From Pedobacter psychroterrae (GTDB lineage Bacteria; Bacteroidota; Bacteroidia; Sphingobacteriales; Sphingobacteriaceae): a stretch of 64,000 nt of DNA. How positions within the stretch are numbered: the first letter of the stretch is position 1; each line of letters starts with the position of its first letter. The DNA is taken from assembly GCF_004331695.1 (NCBI RefSeq), contig NZ_SJSL01000001.1, positions 1,550,001 through 1,614,000 of the forward strand, in the 5' to 3' direction. Of this stretch, positions 27,595-36,726 are shown one piece after another. The notes beneath the pieces were generated by a model. That model saw only the letters and a program-made list of their open reading frames with translations. It did no database searches and was not told the origin of the DNA. Both the position numbers and the translations under genes were made by a program.

Positions 27595-29427
27595 ATGATA
27601 AAGATAATGGTAAAAACAAAATATAACGTCTTAACCGCTTACCAAAATAGTGCAGATAAGCAACAATCACTAATCGATGACCTTAAAAAAAAGCTGAATC
27701 GGATCTCCTTCTCCAGACTCGGACTTTTTATCCTCGAGATCCTGATCGTTGCACTCATTATCAGCCTGGGTTTTTTCTGGTATTTTGGAGTGCTTGCAGT
27801 TGTTCCCGTCTTTTTCTTCCTGATTCTTATAAAGCGGCAGGCCAGGGTCCAGAATGAACTGGATTATGCTTTACAGCTCCTGTGGGTTTATCAGAACGAA
27901 ATAGACCAACTTACCACAGGAAAGAATGGATATGCCGATGGCGACCTGTATAGTGATGAACAGCACCCATACACTGGTGATTTAGATATTTTGGGCCCAA
28001 GGTCAGTATATGCCAATGTCAACAGGTGTAATACCACTGCGGGTTTGGACCTGCTGGCCTCAGGTTTGCTGGCACCGGCAGAAAAAATTACGATAGAATT
28101 GCGGCAAGAAGCTATAAAAGAGCTGGTCGCTCATATAGATGAAACCTATCATTTTCGCGCAGAGCTGCAAAATCATAAGCCAAGCCAATTGGAAATTATA
28201 AAGGATAAACTGGTGCATCAGCTTCCTTTACAATTGGGCTTTGCCAGAAGCAGACTGTTGAAAACATATGTAAGTGCAGTGCCTTTTTTAACAGTTGGAT
28301 TGCTGGTTTTGGGAGTTTTGTTTGGAGGAGTAATGTGGAATGTGTTTGCTTTGATAGCGGTATTCAATGCCGGCCTGACATTCTTTAACCTTAGTGATAT
28401 TAATAAGGTGTATTACGGTTTTACAGGGAGCTCCAATCAGCTCAACGCCTTTGCAGGTACCATTAAATGGACAGAAGATGTCGACTGGCAAAGTCAGTAT
28501 ATAAAAGATATGTTTAAGGAAGAGGATTCGGGGAAAGCTGCAAGTCCTGTCAGCACACAGATAAGGCAGCTCACCTCCATCATACAAGCCTTTGATGCGC
28601 GATTAAATATTCTGGTAAGTTTGGTGCTGAACCTGTTTCTTTTATGGGACCTTAAATGTTCGGTCAGGTTGGCCGACTGGCATTCCATGTCTTCAGTGTC
28701 GCTTGTTCATGGTTTGTATAGAATCAGTCAGTTTGAAGAACTGATTTCATTCGCCACTTTAACACACAATCATCCAGACTGGAATTTTCCAGTCATCGAA
28801 GATACATTTCAATTACATGCAGTTGGACTTGGACATCCACTAATTAATGAAAAGGAGCGTGTTTTAAATAATTTTGAACTCGCTGTACAACCTACTGTTG
28901 ACATTGTTACCGGATCTAATATGGCAGGAAAGAGTACATTTCTGCGTACCCTGGGGGTCAATATGGTTCTTGGGTTTGCAGGCGCACCAGTATGTGCTGA
29001 TAGCATGTCACTTTCTATATTTAAGGTATTTTCTTACATGCGCATCAAGGATTCATTGAACGATCACACGTCCACCTTTAAAGCTGAACTGAACCGCTTA
29101 AAAATGATTCTCGATGCCATCAGCAATATTCCCAATTCCTTTGTACTGATCGATGAAATGTTACGTGGTACAAACAGTAAAGATAAATACCTCGGTTCTA
29201 AGGTGTTTATTGAAAAATTGATATCACAAAATACACCTGCTTTATTTGCTACTCATGACTTGCAACTTTCTGAGATGGAGGTGGACTATCCTCAGAATAT
29301 TAGAAATTACCACTTTGATATCCAGATGGCAGAAGATGAAATGAGGTTTGATTACAAGCTGAAACATGGGCCTTGCAAAACATTTAATGCAGCGCTGTTG
29401 CTGAAGCAGATAGGGCTATCCTTATAA
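27595..29427 (+). CDS. Membrane-anchored MutS-like ATPase
   Basis: A 610-residue protein with a MutS-family ATPase domain at the C-terminus: Walker A GSNMAGKSTFLRT (about 440-452), Walker B FVLIDEMLRGTNSKDK (about 515-530) and the conserved ATHDLQLSEME. Two hydrophobic hairpins are predicted, at about residues 42-82 and 223-265, so it is a membrane protein. The mismatch-recognition and connector domains of MutS are missing. A role in mismatch repair is therefore unlikely; the true role is unknown. Relatives are widespread in Bacteroidota. Confidence 0.8.
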   Translation: MIKIMVKTKYNVLTAYQNSADKQQSLIDDLKKKLNRISFSRLGLFILEILIVALIISLGFFWYFGVLAVVPVFFFLILIKRQARVQNELDYALQLLWVYQNEIDQLTTGKNGYADGDLYSDEQHPYTGDLDILGPRSVYANVNRCNTTAGLDLLASGLLAPAEKITIELRQEAIKELVAHIDETYHFRAELQNHKPSQLEIIKDKLVHQLPLQLGFARSRLLKTYVSAVPFLTVGLLVLGVLFGGVMWNVFALIAVFNAGLTFFNLSDINKVYYGFTGSSNQLNAFAGTIKWTEDVDWQSQYIKDMFKEEDSGKAASPVSTQIRQLTSIIQAFDARLNILVSLVLNLFLLWDLKCSVRLADWHSMSSVSLVHGLYRISQFEELISFATLTHNHPDWNFPVIEDTFQLHAVGLGHPLINEKERVLNNFELAVQPTVDIVTGSNMAGKSTFLRTLGVNMVLGFAGAPVCADSMSLSIFKVFSYMRIKDSLNDHTSTFKAELNRLKMILDAISNIPNSFVLIDEMLRGTNSKDKYLGSKVFIEKLISQNTPALFATHDLQLSEMEVDYPQNIRNYHFDIQMAEDEMRFDYKLKHGPCKTFNAALLLKQIGLSL

Positions 29428-29453
29428 AAAACTTACGAAAGGCAGTAAACATA

Positions 29454-29480
29454 AAAACTCCTGCCGTAAGCAGGAGTTTT
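29454..29480. terminator. Bidirectional terminator between mutS-like gene and aconitase
   Basis: AAAACTCCTGC (29454-29464) and GCAGGAGTTTT (29470-29480) form an 11-bp stem with a CGTAA loop, between convergent genes. Confidence 0.85.
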
Positions 29481-29507
29481 AAATACTATAGGTGTAGCAT
29501 ATGCTGG

Positions 29508-31784
29508 TTAAGCATTTTTAGCTGCTGCTTCTCTGCGGATGATGTTTAGCGCACCACCTGCTTTGAACCATTCTATCTGTTGTGTGTTGTAACTATGGTT
29601 TACCAAAATTTCCTCCTTAGTGCCATTCGCATGGTTTAATGCCAGTACAAGTGGTACGTTTGGAGTAAATGTAGTTAAGCCTATGATGTCGATCACATCA
29701 TCTTCCAGTATTTTATCGTAATCATCTTTAATGGAAAATGTAAGGCCAAGCATTCCCTGTTTTTTAAGGTTGGTCTCATGAATACGCGCAAATGATTTTA
29801 CTAAAACCGCACGGACACCTAAGTGACGTGGTTCCATGGCTGCATGTTCACGGCTTGATCCTTCACCATAGTTTTCATCTCCTACCACAATCGCACCCAG
29901 GCCTGCGGCTTTGTAGGCGCGCTGAGTTGCCGGTACAGGGCCATACTCGCCTGTCAGGCTGTTTTTAACAAAGTCAGTTTTCTCATTGTAGAAGTTAACA
30001 GCACCTATCAGCATATTGTTGGAGATGTTGTCCAGATGGCCACGGAATTTTAACCAAGGACCGGCCATAGAGATATGATCGGTAGTACATTTTCCTTTAG
30101 CCTTGATCAGTAGTTTTAAACCCTTAAGGTCAGTTCCTTCCCATGCTGCAAAAGGATCCAGCAATTGCAGACGATGCGAGGTAGGAGATACCAGTACCTG
30201 TACGCCGCTACCATCTATTGAAGGAGCCTGATAGCCTGCGTCTTCAACGGCATAACCGTTTACCGGCAGCTCATCGCCTTTTGGCGGATCCAGTTTAACC
30301 TGTTCGCCGTTGTTATTGGTCAATGTGTCTGTAAGTGGATTAAAACCTAAATTCCCGGCAATAGCAATTGCCGCTACGATTTCTGGGGAAGTTACGAACG
30401 CAAAAGTATTTGGATTACCGTCAGCACGTTTAGCAAAGTTCCTGTTAAACGAATGTACAATGGTATTTTTTTCTTGTTTTTCGGCGCCAACTCTGTCCCA
30501 CATACCGATGCATGGTCCGCAGGCATTGGTAAAGATGGTGGCGTTTAAAGCTTCGAATGTCCCCAATAACCCATCACGGTTTGCCGTGTAGCGTACTTGT
30601 TCAGATCCTGGGTTGATGCCAAAATCTGCTTTTATTGTTAAGCCTTTGTCAATTGCCTGCTGTGCTATAGAGGCTGCCCTCGACAGATCCTCATATGAGG
30701 AATTTGTACAAGAGCCAATCAGTCCCCATTCTACTTTTAATGGCCACCCGTTTGCCTCGGCTACCTCTTTCATTTTAGAGATAGGTGTAGCAAGGTCAGG
30801 AGTAAATGGTCCGTTCAGGTAAGGTTCAAGTTCAGACAGGTTGATCTCAATCAGCTGGTCAAAATATTTTTCTGGTTCAGCATATACTTCAGGATCACCG
30901 GTTAAGTGTTCTTTTATTTCATTTGCAGCATCGGCTACTTCAGCTCTGTCTGTAGCACGCAGATAACGTTCCATGCTCTCGTCATAGCCAAAAGTTGAGG
31001 TGGTAGCACCTATCTCGGCCCCCATGTTACAAATAGTTCCTTTGCCTGTACAGCTCATGCCGGTAGCGCCATCACCAAAATATTCAACAATAGCACCGGT
31101 ACCACCTTTTACAGTAAGGATACCAGCCACTTTAAGGATCACATCTTTGGCAGAGGTCCAGCCGCTTAGTTTTCCGGTCAGCTTTACGCCTATTAGTTTA
31201 GGGAATTTGAGTTCCCATGGAAGGCCTGCCATTACGTCACAGGCATCAGCACCGCCTACACCGATAGCGACCATACCCAGGCCACCTGCATTTACCGTGT
31301 GCGAATCTGTACCGATCATCATTCCACCCGGAAAGGCATAGTTTTCCAGCACTACCTGGTGAATAATACCTGCGCCCGGTTTCCAGAAACCGATGCCATA
31401 TTTATCTGAAACTGAAGCCAGGAAATCGAATACTTCTTTGCTTTCTGTATTTGCTGCAGGCAAATCAATGGCTGCACCATTTTTTGCAGTAATTAAGTGG
31501 TCACAGTGAACCGTTGAGGGAACAGCCACTTTAGGTCTGCCGGCCTGCATGAATTGCAATAAAGCCATCTGCGCAGTAGCATCTTGCATGGCAACACGGT
31601 CAGGAGCAAAATCTACATAGTCTGTACCTCTTGAATAAGCGGTACTTGCATTTCCATCCCAAAGGTGGGTGTAAAGTATTTTTTCTGAGAGTGTTAAAGG
31701 TCTGCCTACTAATTTACGTGCCGCTTCTGTGCGTGGGCCAAAGTTTGCATACACCTTTTTGATCATTTCTATATCAAAAGCCAT
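29508..31784 (-). CDS. Aconitate hydratase (mitochondrial type)
   Basis: A 758-residue aconitase. The 4Fe-4S cysteines are in [14 protein letters not shown] and [13 protein letters not shown]. The substrate-binding segments [15 protein letters not shown] and [20 protein letters not shown] are present. It isomerises citrate to isocitrate in the TCA cycle. It appears monocistronic. With sucD further downstream it is one of two TCA genes in the window. Confidence 0.96.
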   Translation of the reverse strand: MAFDIEMIKKVYANFGPRTEAARKLVGRPLTLSEKILYTHLWDGNASTAYSRGTDYVDFAPDRVAMQDATAQMALLQFMQAGRPKVAVPSTVHCDHLITAKNGAAIDLPAANTESKEVFDFLASVSDKYGIGFWKPGAGIIHQVVLENYAFPGGMMIGTDSHTVNAGGLGMVAIGVGGADACDVMAGLPWELKFPKLIGVKLTGKLSGWTSAKDVILKVAGILTVKGGTGAIVEYFGDGATGMSCTGKGTICNMGAEIGATTSTFGYDESMERYLRATDRAEVADAANEIKEHLTGDPEVYAEPEKYFDQLIEINLSELEPYLNGPFTPDLATPISKMKEVAEANGWPLKVEWGLIGSCTNSSYEDLSRAASIAQQAIDKGLTIKADFGINPGSEQVRYTANRDGLLGTFEALNATIFTNACGPCIGMWDRVGAEKQEKNTIVHSFNRNFAKRADGNPNTFAFVTSPEIVAAIAIAGNLGFNPLTDTLTNNNGEQVKLDPPKGDELPVNGYAVEDAGYQAPSIDGSGVQVLVSPTSHRLQLLDPFAAWEGTDLKGLKLLIKAKGKCTTDHISMAGPWLKFRGHLDNISNNMLIGAVNFYNEKTDFVKNSLTGEYGPVPATQRAYKAAGLGAIVVGDENYGEGSSREHAAMEPRHLGVRAVLVKSFARIHETNLKKQGMLGLTFSIKDDYDKILEDDVIDIIGLTTFTPNVPLVLALNHANGTKEEILVNHSYNTQQIEWFKAGGALNIIRREAAAKNA

Positions 31785-32065
31785 TGATAATTAGTGTTAA
31801 AAGGGTAAGTATTTTGTTATTTTTAGCGAATTTACAAAAAAAAACAGGGGTATGAGATCATATGTATATCATTATATTATTTATACTTTTTCTAAATAGG
31901 GTGTTGCTTCAAGAATTGCCGCGTTTATAAATTATTACCGGTCATTTATGGACACAGCTGTCCGGTATTGAACAGCTTTCTTTTGTTTTTCATTGCTAAT
32001 TGGCTGACGATCAGATATTTGTTTTGTTGTTGTGTTTTGGTCTAAACTTGGTATGTACCTTATTA

Positions 32066-32683
32066 TCAGAGTGTATTAAATTGATAACCCTGAGCGGCAA
32101 AATATTCCAGTACTTTTGGTAAAGCATGCTTTATCCTGTCGGAAGCTTTAAAACTGTCATGAAAAACGATAATCGATCCATTTTTTGCATATTTGATGAC
32201 GTTTTTGTGGCATGCCTCCGCGCTAATGGACTGATCAAAATCACCACTCAGAATATCCCACATGATAATTTCCATTTCGGGATAGACTGATTTGATCTTC
32301 GAGATCTGTGATTTATTGATGCGGCCGTAAGGGGGGCGAAAGAGGTTTGTGCCGGTCAGTTCCTGACACATCCTGAAGTTTGCCAGGTAGGTTTCATCCG
32401 GTGTTTTCCACCCTTTCAGGTGGTTAAAGGTATGATTGCCGATCTGGTGCCCATCGTTCTTTATTTTATTAAATATATCCGGATGTTTGCAAATGTTATC
32501 TCCTATGCAAAAAAATGTAGCTTTTGCGTTAAAGCTTTTTAAAGTTTTTAGCACGAATTCTGTAACATCCGGTATGGGTCCATCGTCAAAGGTCAAATAA
32601 ATAACTTTATGTTCCCGGCTTTTGTTCCAGGTCAGCGATGGGTAATACCATTTTAATAAAAGTGGAGATTTTACCAGGTACAT
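32066..32683 (-). CDS. Polysaccharide deacetylase family protein (NodB domain)
   Basis: A 205-residue protein that is almost wholly a NodB domain. Motif 1 is LTFDDGPIPDV with the catalytic and metal aspartates, motif 2 is GNHTFNHLKGW with the two histidines, and motif 3 is FRPPYGRINKSQ. The family removes N- or O-acetyl groups from cell-wall or surface polysaccharides using a metal. No signal peptide is obvious. The 281-base gap on its left, up to aconitase, holds only AT-rich sequence with no feature I could support. Confidence 0.88.
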   Translation of the reverse strand: MYLVKSPLLLKWYYPSLTWNKSREHKVIYLTFDDGPIPDVTEFVLKTLKSFNAKATFFCIGDNICKHPDIFNKIKNDGHQIGNHTFNHLKGWKTPDETYLANFRMCQELTGTNLFRPPYGRINKSQISKIKSVYPEMEIIMWDILSGDFDQSISAEACHKNVIKYAKNGSIIVFHDSFKASDRIKHALPKVLEYFAAQGYQFNTL

Positions 32684-32770
32684 ATGTAAAGGTAGTAAAA
32701 TACCATGTTGTACCCTAAAATTTACAAATTGAGTAAGTTGTTTATGTTATTATTGTGTGAAAATTAAATT

Positions 32771-34195
32771 ATGAAGAAGTTTCCCCTAGTATTGTCTTTT
32801 GTTTTTCTGGTTGGGTTTGTTCAGCAATCTGTAGGGCAGGAGGTGATAACCATAGAGCAGGCAATAGAAAAAACGCTGTCTAATAACCTGCAGGTTAAAC
32901 AATCGCAATTAAGTGAAAGTTTATCAGACGAGAATTTAAAGCAATCAAAAAATGCACTGTTACCCACATTAAATGGTAACGGTGGGTACAATATTAATTT
33001 TGGACGTAGTGTCGATCCTTCTACCAATCAATTTAACAGTCAGAAGTTCTCCTCCTTTAATGGCGGCGTATCGACAGGTATTGATATTTTTAATGGTTTT
33101 CAAAAGATCAACCAGATCAGGCAAAATAAACTTTTGCTAGATGCTGATAAAACCAATACAGAAAAAGTAAAGAACGACCTGATCCTGCAGGTGGTGACCT
33201 CCTATTTACAGATATTGTACAACAAGGATTTTCTGAGAGCAGCAGAACAGCAGCTTGCAGTAGCAAAGCAGCAGCTGACACGCGAACAGGAATTGCTGGA
33301 TGTGGGAAATAAGACGCTGGCTGATCTTTCACAGGCCAAGTCTCAATTGGCCACAGCAGAATTGAATGTGACCAATGCTACGAATGACCTGACTATATCT
33401 TATATTACGCTTGCACAGTTGATGGACATTCCTTCCTCTACTGTTTATTCGGTAAGTGCACCGGTGTTGCAAAGCTTTAATAAGCCATCTTCCGATTATA
33501 ATCCTGAGGACGTTTATAGCTCTGCAATGAAATCGAATCCTGATATAAAGCTTGCCGCTATACGTACTGAAGCTTCTAAAGCTGGAATAGATATCGCAAA
33601 GGGCAACTATTATCCTACGCTATCGTTCGGTGCTGGTCTGAATACAAATTATTCAAGTGGAAGAGACCGGGTGCTCAATACTATTCAAAACGGATTTAGG
33701 GAAATTGGCAGGACTCAGACTACAAACGAAGCTGTGCTTACACCAGATTTCACAGCCTTAACAGAAGCCTACAGGTTTAATGATCAGCTTAGAGATAATT
33801 TTGGTCAGTATGTAGGGGTAAGCTTGCGGGTGCCTATCTTTAATGGTTTCTCTGCCAGGTCTACCGTGAGGAGGGCGCGGATTAATTATTTGCAAAATCA
33901 GACTCAGGAACAACTGGCACATAATAACCTAAACAAAGTTATCTATCAGGCGGTTGCAGATTTGAAAGCTGCAGGAAGCCGTTTCACATCTACTACCAAT
34001 ACCTTCCTGGCACAAAAAGATGCATTCAATGTAATAGAACAACGGTATGCAGTAGGCCTGGTAAATTCTTTGGATTACAGTACATCACAAACTAATTTAA
34101 ATAAAGCAGAAATAGATATGATCCAGGCCAAATATGACTTGCTGTTCAGGGCCAAGCTGATAGATTACTATTTAGGCAAACAAATAATTTTCTAG
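32771..34195 (+). CDS. TolC family outer membrane efflux protein
   Basis: A 474-residue protein with a signal peptide (ends near FVQQSVGQE). It has the duplicated helix-strand plan of TolC channels: ITIEQAIEKTLSNNLQVKQSQ at the start, long Gln/Ala-rich coiled-coil helices, and a repeat LRVPIFNGFSARSTVRRARI in the second half. It would form the outer membrane exit of a tripartite pump with the adaptor encoded 51 bases downstream. Confidence 0.92.
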   Translation: MKKFPLVLSFVFLVGFVQQSVGQEVITIEQAIEKTLSNNLQVKQSQLSESLSDENLKQSKNALLPTLNGNGGYNINFGRSVDPSTNQFNSQKFSSFNGGVSTGIDIFNGFQKINQIRQNKLLLDADKTNTEKVKNDLILQVVTSYLQILYNKDFLRAAEQQLAVAKQQLTREQELLDVGNKTLADLSQAKSQLATAELNVTNATNDLTISYITLAQLMDIPSSTVYSVSAPVLQSFNKPSSDYNPEDVYSSAMKSNPDIKLAAIRTEASKAGIDIAKGNYYPTLSFGAGLNTNYSSGRDRVLNTIQNGFREIGRTQTTNEAVLTPDFTALTEAYRFNDQLRDNFGQYVGVSLRVPIFNGFSARSTVRRARINYLQNQTQEQLAHNNLNKVIYQAVADLKAAGSRFTSTTNTFLAQKDAFNVIEQRYAVGLVNSLDYSTSQTNLNKAEIDMIQAKYDLLFRAKLIDYYLGKQIIF

Positions 34196-34246
34196 TCTAA
34201 TTAGTAAGGCTTGATGATACAATATATTAAATAACAAATAAAGCAA

Positions 34247-35584
34247 ATGAAACTAAAACCTATATTAATCGCTCTGGCAATAATAGTCGCCTTATTGGCC
34301 ATTGCAAAATTCACTGGCCTGATCGGAGGTGAAAAAGCTGAAAAGATAACGACTGAGAAGGCAACGACTAAGAATGTTATTGAAACAGTGACCGCCAGTG
34401 GTAAGGTACAACCTGAAACCGAAGTAAAATTAAGCTCTGAGGTGTCGGGCGAGGTTACTGAACTATTGGTAAAAGAAGGTGATGTGGTAAAAAAGGGACA
34501 ACTGCTGATCAAAGTAAGGCCCGATGTATTAAAATCAGGGTATGACAGGGCTATTGCATCGAACAGCTCTCAGAAAGCAAATGTAGCAGCTACACAACAG
34601 GTTTTACAGCAAAATCAAGGGAATTTTGTAAATGCCGAGGCTACTTACAAGCGTAATGTTGAGTTGTTCAATAAAAAGGTAATATCAGCCTCAGAGTTTG
34701 ATGCAGCCAAAGCAGCTTACTTAACTGCGAAAACGAACCTGGGCAGATCAAGGGAAGAAGTGACAGCTGCCAAGTTTCAACTTGCGCAGACCAGCGCCAA
34801 TGTACAGGAGGCAAGCGCTAACCTTGCCAAGGCTACTATATTTGCCCCTGTTGACGGTGTGATTTCTAAATTATCAGTTGAACTTGGCGATCGTATCCTG
34901 GGAACAGCACAGATGGCCGGTACTGAGATTATGCGGATTTCAAATTTGTCTTCCATGGAAGTAAATGTGGATGTGAATGAAAATGATATCAACCGGGTAA
35001 ATGTGGGTGACAATGCGGTAATCGAAGTCGATGCATTTGCTGATAAGAAATTTAAAGGTACCGTAACCGAAATAGCAAGTTCTTCTAAAGATGTGGGAAC
35101 AGCTACCAGTGTTGACCAGGTGACTAATTTCAATGTTAAAGTACGCATATTGTCAGATTCTTATTCGGATATCAAAGGTGTTAACGACCTTCCTTCTCCA
35201 TTCAGGCCAGGGATGTCTGCTACGGTTGATATAGAAAGCGAATCTGTAAACGGCATGGCTATTCCTATACAATCGGTATTTACGGAAGACAAGAAAAAAT
35301 CGGATAAACCGGAAGAAGGAAATAACGCTGATGCGGATAAGCAAAAGTCAAAACTTGCTGATAAAGCCATCAAGCAATACGTATATGTGTTTAACAATGG
35401 TACTGTAAAACGTACTGAAGTATCTACAGGGATTCAGAACGACCAGTATATCATTGTCAAGTCAGGACTAAAATCCGGTCAGGAAGTGGTAAGTGGGCCA
35501 TATTCTGCCATTCAGAATAAACTAAAGGACGGTATGAAAGTAGAAAAAACGACTAAGGATCAGTTGTTTGCTGCTCCCAAATAG
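34247..35584 (+). CDS. Periplasmic adaptor (membrane fusion) protein, HlyD/MacA type
   Basis: A 445-residue protein with an N-terminal membrane anchor (ILIALAIIVALLAIAKFTG). It has the biotinyl-lipoyl-like domain split around a coiled coil (SGEVTELLVKEGDVVKKGQLL and IFAPVDGVISKLSVELGDRI), then a beta-barrel domain. It links an inner membrane pump to TolC. The expected ABC or RND transporter gene is not in the window; a terminator follows, so the partner is encoded elsewhere. Confidence 0.92.
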   Translation: MKLKPILIALAIIVALLAIAKFTGLIGGEKAEKITTEKATTKNVIETVTASGKVQPETEVKLSSEVSGEVTELLVKEGDVVKKGQLLIKVRPDVLKSGYDRAIASNSSQKANVAATQQVLQQNQGNFVNAEATYKRNVELFNKKVISASEFDAAKAAYLTAKTNLGRSREEVTAAKFQLAQTSANVQEASANLAKATIFAPVDGVISKLSVELGDRILGTAQMAGTEIMRISNLSSMEVNVDVNENDINRVNVGDNAVIEVDAFADKKFKGTVTEIASSSKDVGTATSVDQVTNFNVKVRILSDSYSDIKGVNDLPSPFRPGMSATVDIESESVNGMAIPIQSVFTEDKKKSDKPEEGNNADADKQKSKLADKAIKQYVYVFNNGTVKRTEVSTGIQNDQYIIVKSGLKSGQEVVSGPYSAIQNKLKDGMKVEKTTKDQLFAAPK

Positions 35585-35622
35585 AAAGTAAACATCATCA
35601 GTCATTTTAAATAAGTAAATTG

Positions 35623-35656
35623 CCCCGGTTTTAAAACATTAAGCCGGGGTTTTTTA
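35623..35656 (+). terminator. Terminator after the adaptor gene
   Basis: CCCCGGTTT (35623-35631) pairs with AAGCCGGGG (35641-35649), with one G-T pair, followed by a T-run. Confidence 0.8.
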
Positions 35657-35666
35657 TTTATAAGTT

Positions 35667-36665
35667 ATGATACCTAAAGTTACAATGATCGGTGGGGGTA
35701 GTTGGGCTACCGCAATCATAAAGATGCTGTCAGACAATGTTACACAAAAAGAGATCTTTTGGTGGATGCGCAGTGCAGAGGCAATAACGCATCTTCAAAA
35801 ATATAAACACAATCCCAATTACTTAAGTTCAGTAGAAATCAGGATTCCTGAAGAGAATATTTCCAATGACCTTTCAAAAGTTATTGATACAGCCGATTAT
35901 ATTATTTTAAATGTACCTGCTGCCTTTCTTAAAGAAACATTGAAGGCAATTAAACCAGGGCAACTAAAAGGCAAAAAGATTATATCTGCCATAAAGGGGA
36001 TTGTGCCGGATGAGAACCTGATCATCGGAGAGTTTCTCCACCAAAAATATGATATCCCATTTGAGGATGTTGTAGTGATCAGCGGCCCCTGCCATGCAGA
36101 GGAGGTAGCGCTTGAAAAGCTTTCATACCTAACTATAGCATCGGTAGATGTGGAACTTGCGGAGCTATTTGCCAGTATGTTAAGTACCAGATATATTAAG
36201 ACCAATGTTTCCGATGATATTTTTGGAACTGAGTATGCGGCGGTGCTGAAGAACATTTACGCTGTTGCAAGCGGGATTTGTCACGGAGTAGGATATGGCG
36301 ATAACTTTCAGGCGGTTTTGATCTCCAATGCGATCCGTGAAATTAATAGGTTTGTAAATGCTGTGCATCCCATTTCGAGGGATATTAAAGAGTCTGCTTA
36401 TCTTGGAGATCTCCTTGTGACGGCTTATTCACAATTTAGCCGCAACCGGACTTTTGGCAATATGATTGGAAAGGGCTATACAGTAAAATCTGCGCAGTTA
36501 GAGATGAATATGATTGCAGAGGGATATTATGCTGCCAATTGTATGCATTATATCAATAAGAAATATAAAGTAGATATGCCCATTAGCAGGGCTGTTTATG
36601 CTATTCTTTATGAAAAACATTCGCCGCATATAGAAATGCGGTTACTTACTGAACAGCTAAATTGA
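35667..36665 (+). CDS. gpsA: Glycerol-3-phosphate dehydrogenase [NAD(P)+]
   Basis: A 332-residue enzyme. The nucleotide-binding glycine motif is VTMIGGGSWATAIIKML, and the family segments ISAIKGIVPDENLIIGEFL, VISGPCHAEEVA, EYAAVLKNIYAVASGI and YLGDLLVTAYSQFSRNRTFG are present, including the catalytic lysine. It makes glycerol 3-phosphate from dihydroxyacetone phosphate for phospholipid synthesis. The ATG lies 10 bases after the previous terminator. Confidence 0.95.
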   Translation: MIPKVTMIGGGSWATAIIKMLSDNVTQKEIFWWMRSAEAITHLQKYKHNPNYLSSVEIRIPEENISNDLSKVIDTADYIILNVPAAFLKETLKAIKPGQLKGKKIISAIKGIVPDENLIIGEFLHQKYDIPFEDVVVISGPCHAEEVALEKLSYLTIASVDVELAELFASMLSTRYIKTNVSDDIFGTEYAAVLKNIYAVASGICHGVGYGDNFQAVLISNAIREINRFVNAVHPISRDIKESAYLGDLLVTAYSQFSRNRTFGNMIGKGYTVKSAQLEMNMIAEGYYAANCMHYINKKYKVDMPISRAVYAILYEKHSPHIEMRLLTEQLN

Positions 36666-36674
36666 TAAAGCATA

Positions 36675-36712
36675 AAAAAGCTCCCAACAAGATAACCTGT
36701 TGGGAGCTTTTT
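36675..36712. terminator. Bidirectional terminator between gpsA and the helicase
   Basis: A 15-bp perfect stem (36675-36689 with 36698-36712, core GCTCCCAACA) between convergent genes, flanked by A- and T-runs. Confidence 0.92.
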
Positions 36713-36726
36713 GTAAGATTATATAA

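Noticed and set aside
31785-32065. A 281-base gap between aconitase and the deacetylase with ACAGCTGT
   Set aside because: Only an 8-bp palindrome and frames of up to 22 codons; nothing beyond chance for AT-rich DNA.
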